A stretch of 15,923 bases of DNA from Candidatus Moraniibacteriota bacterium (GTDB lineage Bacteria > Patescibacteriota > Minisyncoccia > Moranbacterales > UBA2206), in NCBI GenBank assembly GCA_023261605.1, contig JAHFOP010000015.1, positions 501-16,423 on the forward strand, written 5' to 3'. Shown in pieces: positions 14,751 through 15,923 of this stretch. Every line of letters starts with the position of its first letter. The first letter of the stretch is position 1. The translations under genes and the position numbers were made by a program. The notes under the pieces are model-generated. The model had not been told where the DNA came from and did not search any database. It worked only from the letters and a program-made list of their open reading frames with translations.

Positions 14751-15542
14751 ATGGCAAAAATAATTTCATTAGTCAACCAAAAGGGTGGAGTGGGCAAAAC
14801 CACCTCGGCCATCAATCTGGCGACCTATCTGGCCGCCGCCGGTAAGTTTGTTTTACTCTGTGATTTGGATCCGCAGGGCAATGCTTCATCGGGCTTAGGA
14901 TTGGATGTGCGCAACATTGAAAAAAGTTTGTATCACTCAATGATCATGGGAGAACACCCATCGAAAATTATCATCCGAACCAAATCTTTCGGGCATGATC
15001 TTATTCCCGCTTCACAGGACTTGGCCGGAGCGGGGATTGAGCTGGTGCATATGGAAAATCGCGAATTTCGTCTGTACAATGTGCTGAGAGAAATCCGAAC
15101 CAACTACGATTATATTATTATCGACTCGCCGCCGAGTCTTGGCCTTTTGACGATTAATGGTTTGGTGGCTAGCGATGAAATCATCATTCCGGTGCAAACC
15201 GAATATTTCGCTTTGGAAGGACTCAGCCAACTTTTGAACACAATCGATCTGGTGCGGGATAATTTGCAACCGAATCTGAAAATTATGGGTGCATTGCTCA
15301 CGATGTATGACAAGCGCAATCGTCTGGCGCGCCAAGTGGTGCGAGAAATTCAAGATCATTTTCCGGGGCACGTTTTCGATTCCATTGTGCCGCGCAGCGT
15401 TCGCTTGGCGGAAGCCCCTGGTTTTGGCAAATCAATTTTGAGTTTCGATTCGCTGTCTAAGGGTGCACGCGCTTACAAAAATTTGGCAAGAGAAATTATT
15501 GAGTTGGACAAAAATAATAGTAAAAAGGGATTTAGCGTATAA
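14751..15542 (+). CDS. parA: Chromosome partitioning ATPase ParA/Soj
   Basis: Walker-type ATPase that binds DNA non-specifically when ATP-bound and moves ParB-parS complexes during chromosome segregation. The 263 residues, with the deviant Walker A motif KGGVGKTT at residues 11-18 immediately at the N-terminus, match the short chromosomal Soj type without the N-terminal HTH of P1-plasmid ParA. Also seen: CDLDPQGNASSGLG (Walker A-prime region), YDYIIIDSPPSLGLLTING (Walker B), PVQTEYFALEGLSQLLNTI, GALLTMYDKRNRLARQV and SIVPRSVRLAEAPGFGKSI, all classic Soj blocks. It is followed 16 bases later by parB, the usual gene order, so they are presumably co-transcribed. Chromosomal parAB often lies near the replication origin, but no origin, dnaA or parS site is visible here. 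Confidence 0.97.
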   Translation: MAKIISLVNQKGGVGKTTSAINLATYLAAAGKFVLLCDLDPQGNASSGLGLDVRNIEKSLYHSMIMGEHPSKIIIRTKSFGHDLIPASQDLAGAGIELVHMENREFRLYNVLREIRTNYDYIIIDSPPSLGLLTINGLVASDEIIIPVQTEYFALEGLSQLLNTIDLVRDNLQPNLKIMGALLTMYDKRNRLARQVVREIQDHFPGHVFDSIVPRSVRLAEAPGFGKSILSFDSLSKGARAYKNLAREIIELDKNNSKKGFSV

Positions 15543-15558
15543 ATTTAAATATAAAAAA

Positions 15559-15923
15559 ATGGCACAAAATTATGGTCTGGGACGAGGACTTTCTTCACTT
15601 ATCCCGCAAAAAAAACCTGCTTCTCAAAATCCAAACAATACTATCGATGGTCCGAAAGAAGATTTCAATTATTTCGGCGGTAGTGATCACATGCCCACGT
15701 CCGCTCCTAAAGTTGCGGAAGAACCAGCGATGGCGATGGATAAAAGTTCTGTGCAAGAAATCTCTATCGCTGAAATTGTTCCTAATCCGCATCAACCTCG
15801 GACAGAGTTCAACGAAGAAAAATTGCAAGAACTGTCCAATTCCATTAAAACGCATGGCATTATCCAACCACTGATTGTGACCAAAAAAGAGGCGGGTGGC
15901 TATGAGCTCATTGCGGGTGAACG
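15559..15923 (+). CDS. parB: Chromosome partitioning protein ParB, N-terminal part (3' truncated by window edge)
   Basis: CTP-dependent DNA clamp that loads at parS and partners with ParA. About 121 codons are present before the window ends. The start is ATG 15559, and the N-terminal MAQNYGLGRGLSSLIPQ is the typical ParB opening (GLGRGLxxLI), which contains the region that stimulates ParA. A low-complexity linker (about residues 18-65, rich in Pro, Ala, Asn) follows, then the start of the ParB/Sulfiredoxin CTP-binding domain: ISIAEIVPNPHQPRTEFNEEKLQELSNSIKTHGIIQPLIV split across usual motifs, ending in YELIAGER, the conserved GERR-type nucleotide-binding motif cut by the edge. The linker is longer than in B. 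subtilis Spo0J, which is common. No Shine-Dalgarno is seen upstream, only an AT-rich 16-base gap. Confidence 0.96.
   Translation, partial: MAQNYGLGRGLSSLIPQKKPASQNPNNTIDGPKEDFNYFGGSDHMPTSAPKVAEEPAMAMDKSSVQEISIAEIVPNPHQPRTEFNEEKLQELSNSIKTHGIIQPLIVTKKEAGGYELIAGE

Noticed and set aside
14639..14845. + strand frame of 68 residues across the tRNA and parA start
   Set aside because: It runs through the antisense of tRNA-Leu and then out of frame into parA.
15572..15874. + strand frame of 100 residues and the minus-strand frame 15595-15867
   Set aside because: Both overlap the clear ParB reading frame starting at 15559, which runs off the window edge.
14534..15923. parS site or replication origin near parAB
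   Set aside because: I looked for a TGTTTCACGTGAAACA-like palindrome and for DnaA-box clusters and saw none; the 24-bp palindrome at 14556 does not resemble parS and fits a terminator.
1..15923. Transposon, prophage or integrated element
   Set aside because: No transposase, integrase, phage structural gene or flanking direct repeats were seen; apart from the AT-rich HAD gene the region looks like ordinary chromosome.

Overview
The window is a gene-dense bacterial segment. Every protein gene lies on the + strand, most gaps are under 100 bases, and the only minus-strand gene is a tRNA. Several traits together suggest a member of the Candidate Phyla Radiation (Patescibacteria), probably a Parcubacteria/Moranbacteria-like lineage. 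Most starts lack a Shine-Dalgarno sequence. The tRNA has no encoded CCA. In-frame A-rich heptamer runs sit inside conserved housekeeping genes. A large secreted protein carries the kind of FN3-like and C-terminal surface domains seen in these genomes. UGA works as a stop codon (dxs and the secreted-protein gene end in TGA), which argues against the UGA=Gly groups (Gracilibacteria, Absconditabacteria). The placement is an inference; no marker-gene tree could be made.

Layout. (1) 2-787: C-terminal part of leucyl-tRNA synthetase, cut by the window edge. (2) 808-5482: a sugar-nucleotide block made of a nucleotidyltransferase, a YvcK/GlmR-family regulator, an AT-rich HAD-like hydrolase that looks inserted, GlmS, and a 130-residue unknown protein one base after glmS. 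(3) 5515-6981: an Nramp-superfamily metal transporter with an N-terminal helix-turn-helix-like domain. (4) 7011-9894: rlmN and dxs, 4 bases apart. (5) 9976-12508: an ABC ATPase with a long unexplained C-terminal extension and its MacB/FtsX-type permease, behind a recognisable sigma70-like promoter. (6) 12551-14533: a secreted multidomain protein (beta-propeller, FN3-like, chitobiase-C-like, basic linker, C-terminal surface domain). (7) 14556-14696: twin 24-bp inverted repeats and a minus-strand tRNA-Leu(CAA). (8) 14751-15923: parA and the start of parB, the chromosome segregation pair.

How the genes fit together. The clearest functional theme is supply of UDP-GlcNAc for cell-wall or surface glycans. 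GlmS makes glucosamine-6-phosphate. In Bacillus subtilis the YvcK/GlmR protein binds UDP-GlcNAc and stimulates GlmS. The upstream nucleotidyltransferase could make a nucleotide sugar. The ABC pair and the secreted protein form an envelope-facing block. Dxs feeds isoprenoid (including lipid carrier) synthesis. The most unusual items are the HTH-Nramp fusion, the ABC ATPase extension, the domain set of the secreted protein, and the heptamer expansions inside leuS and rlmN.
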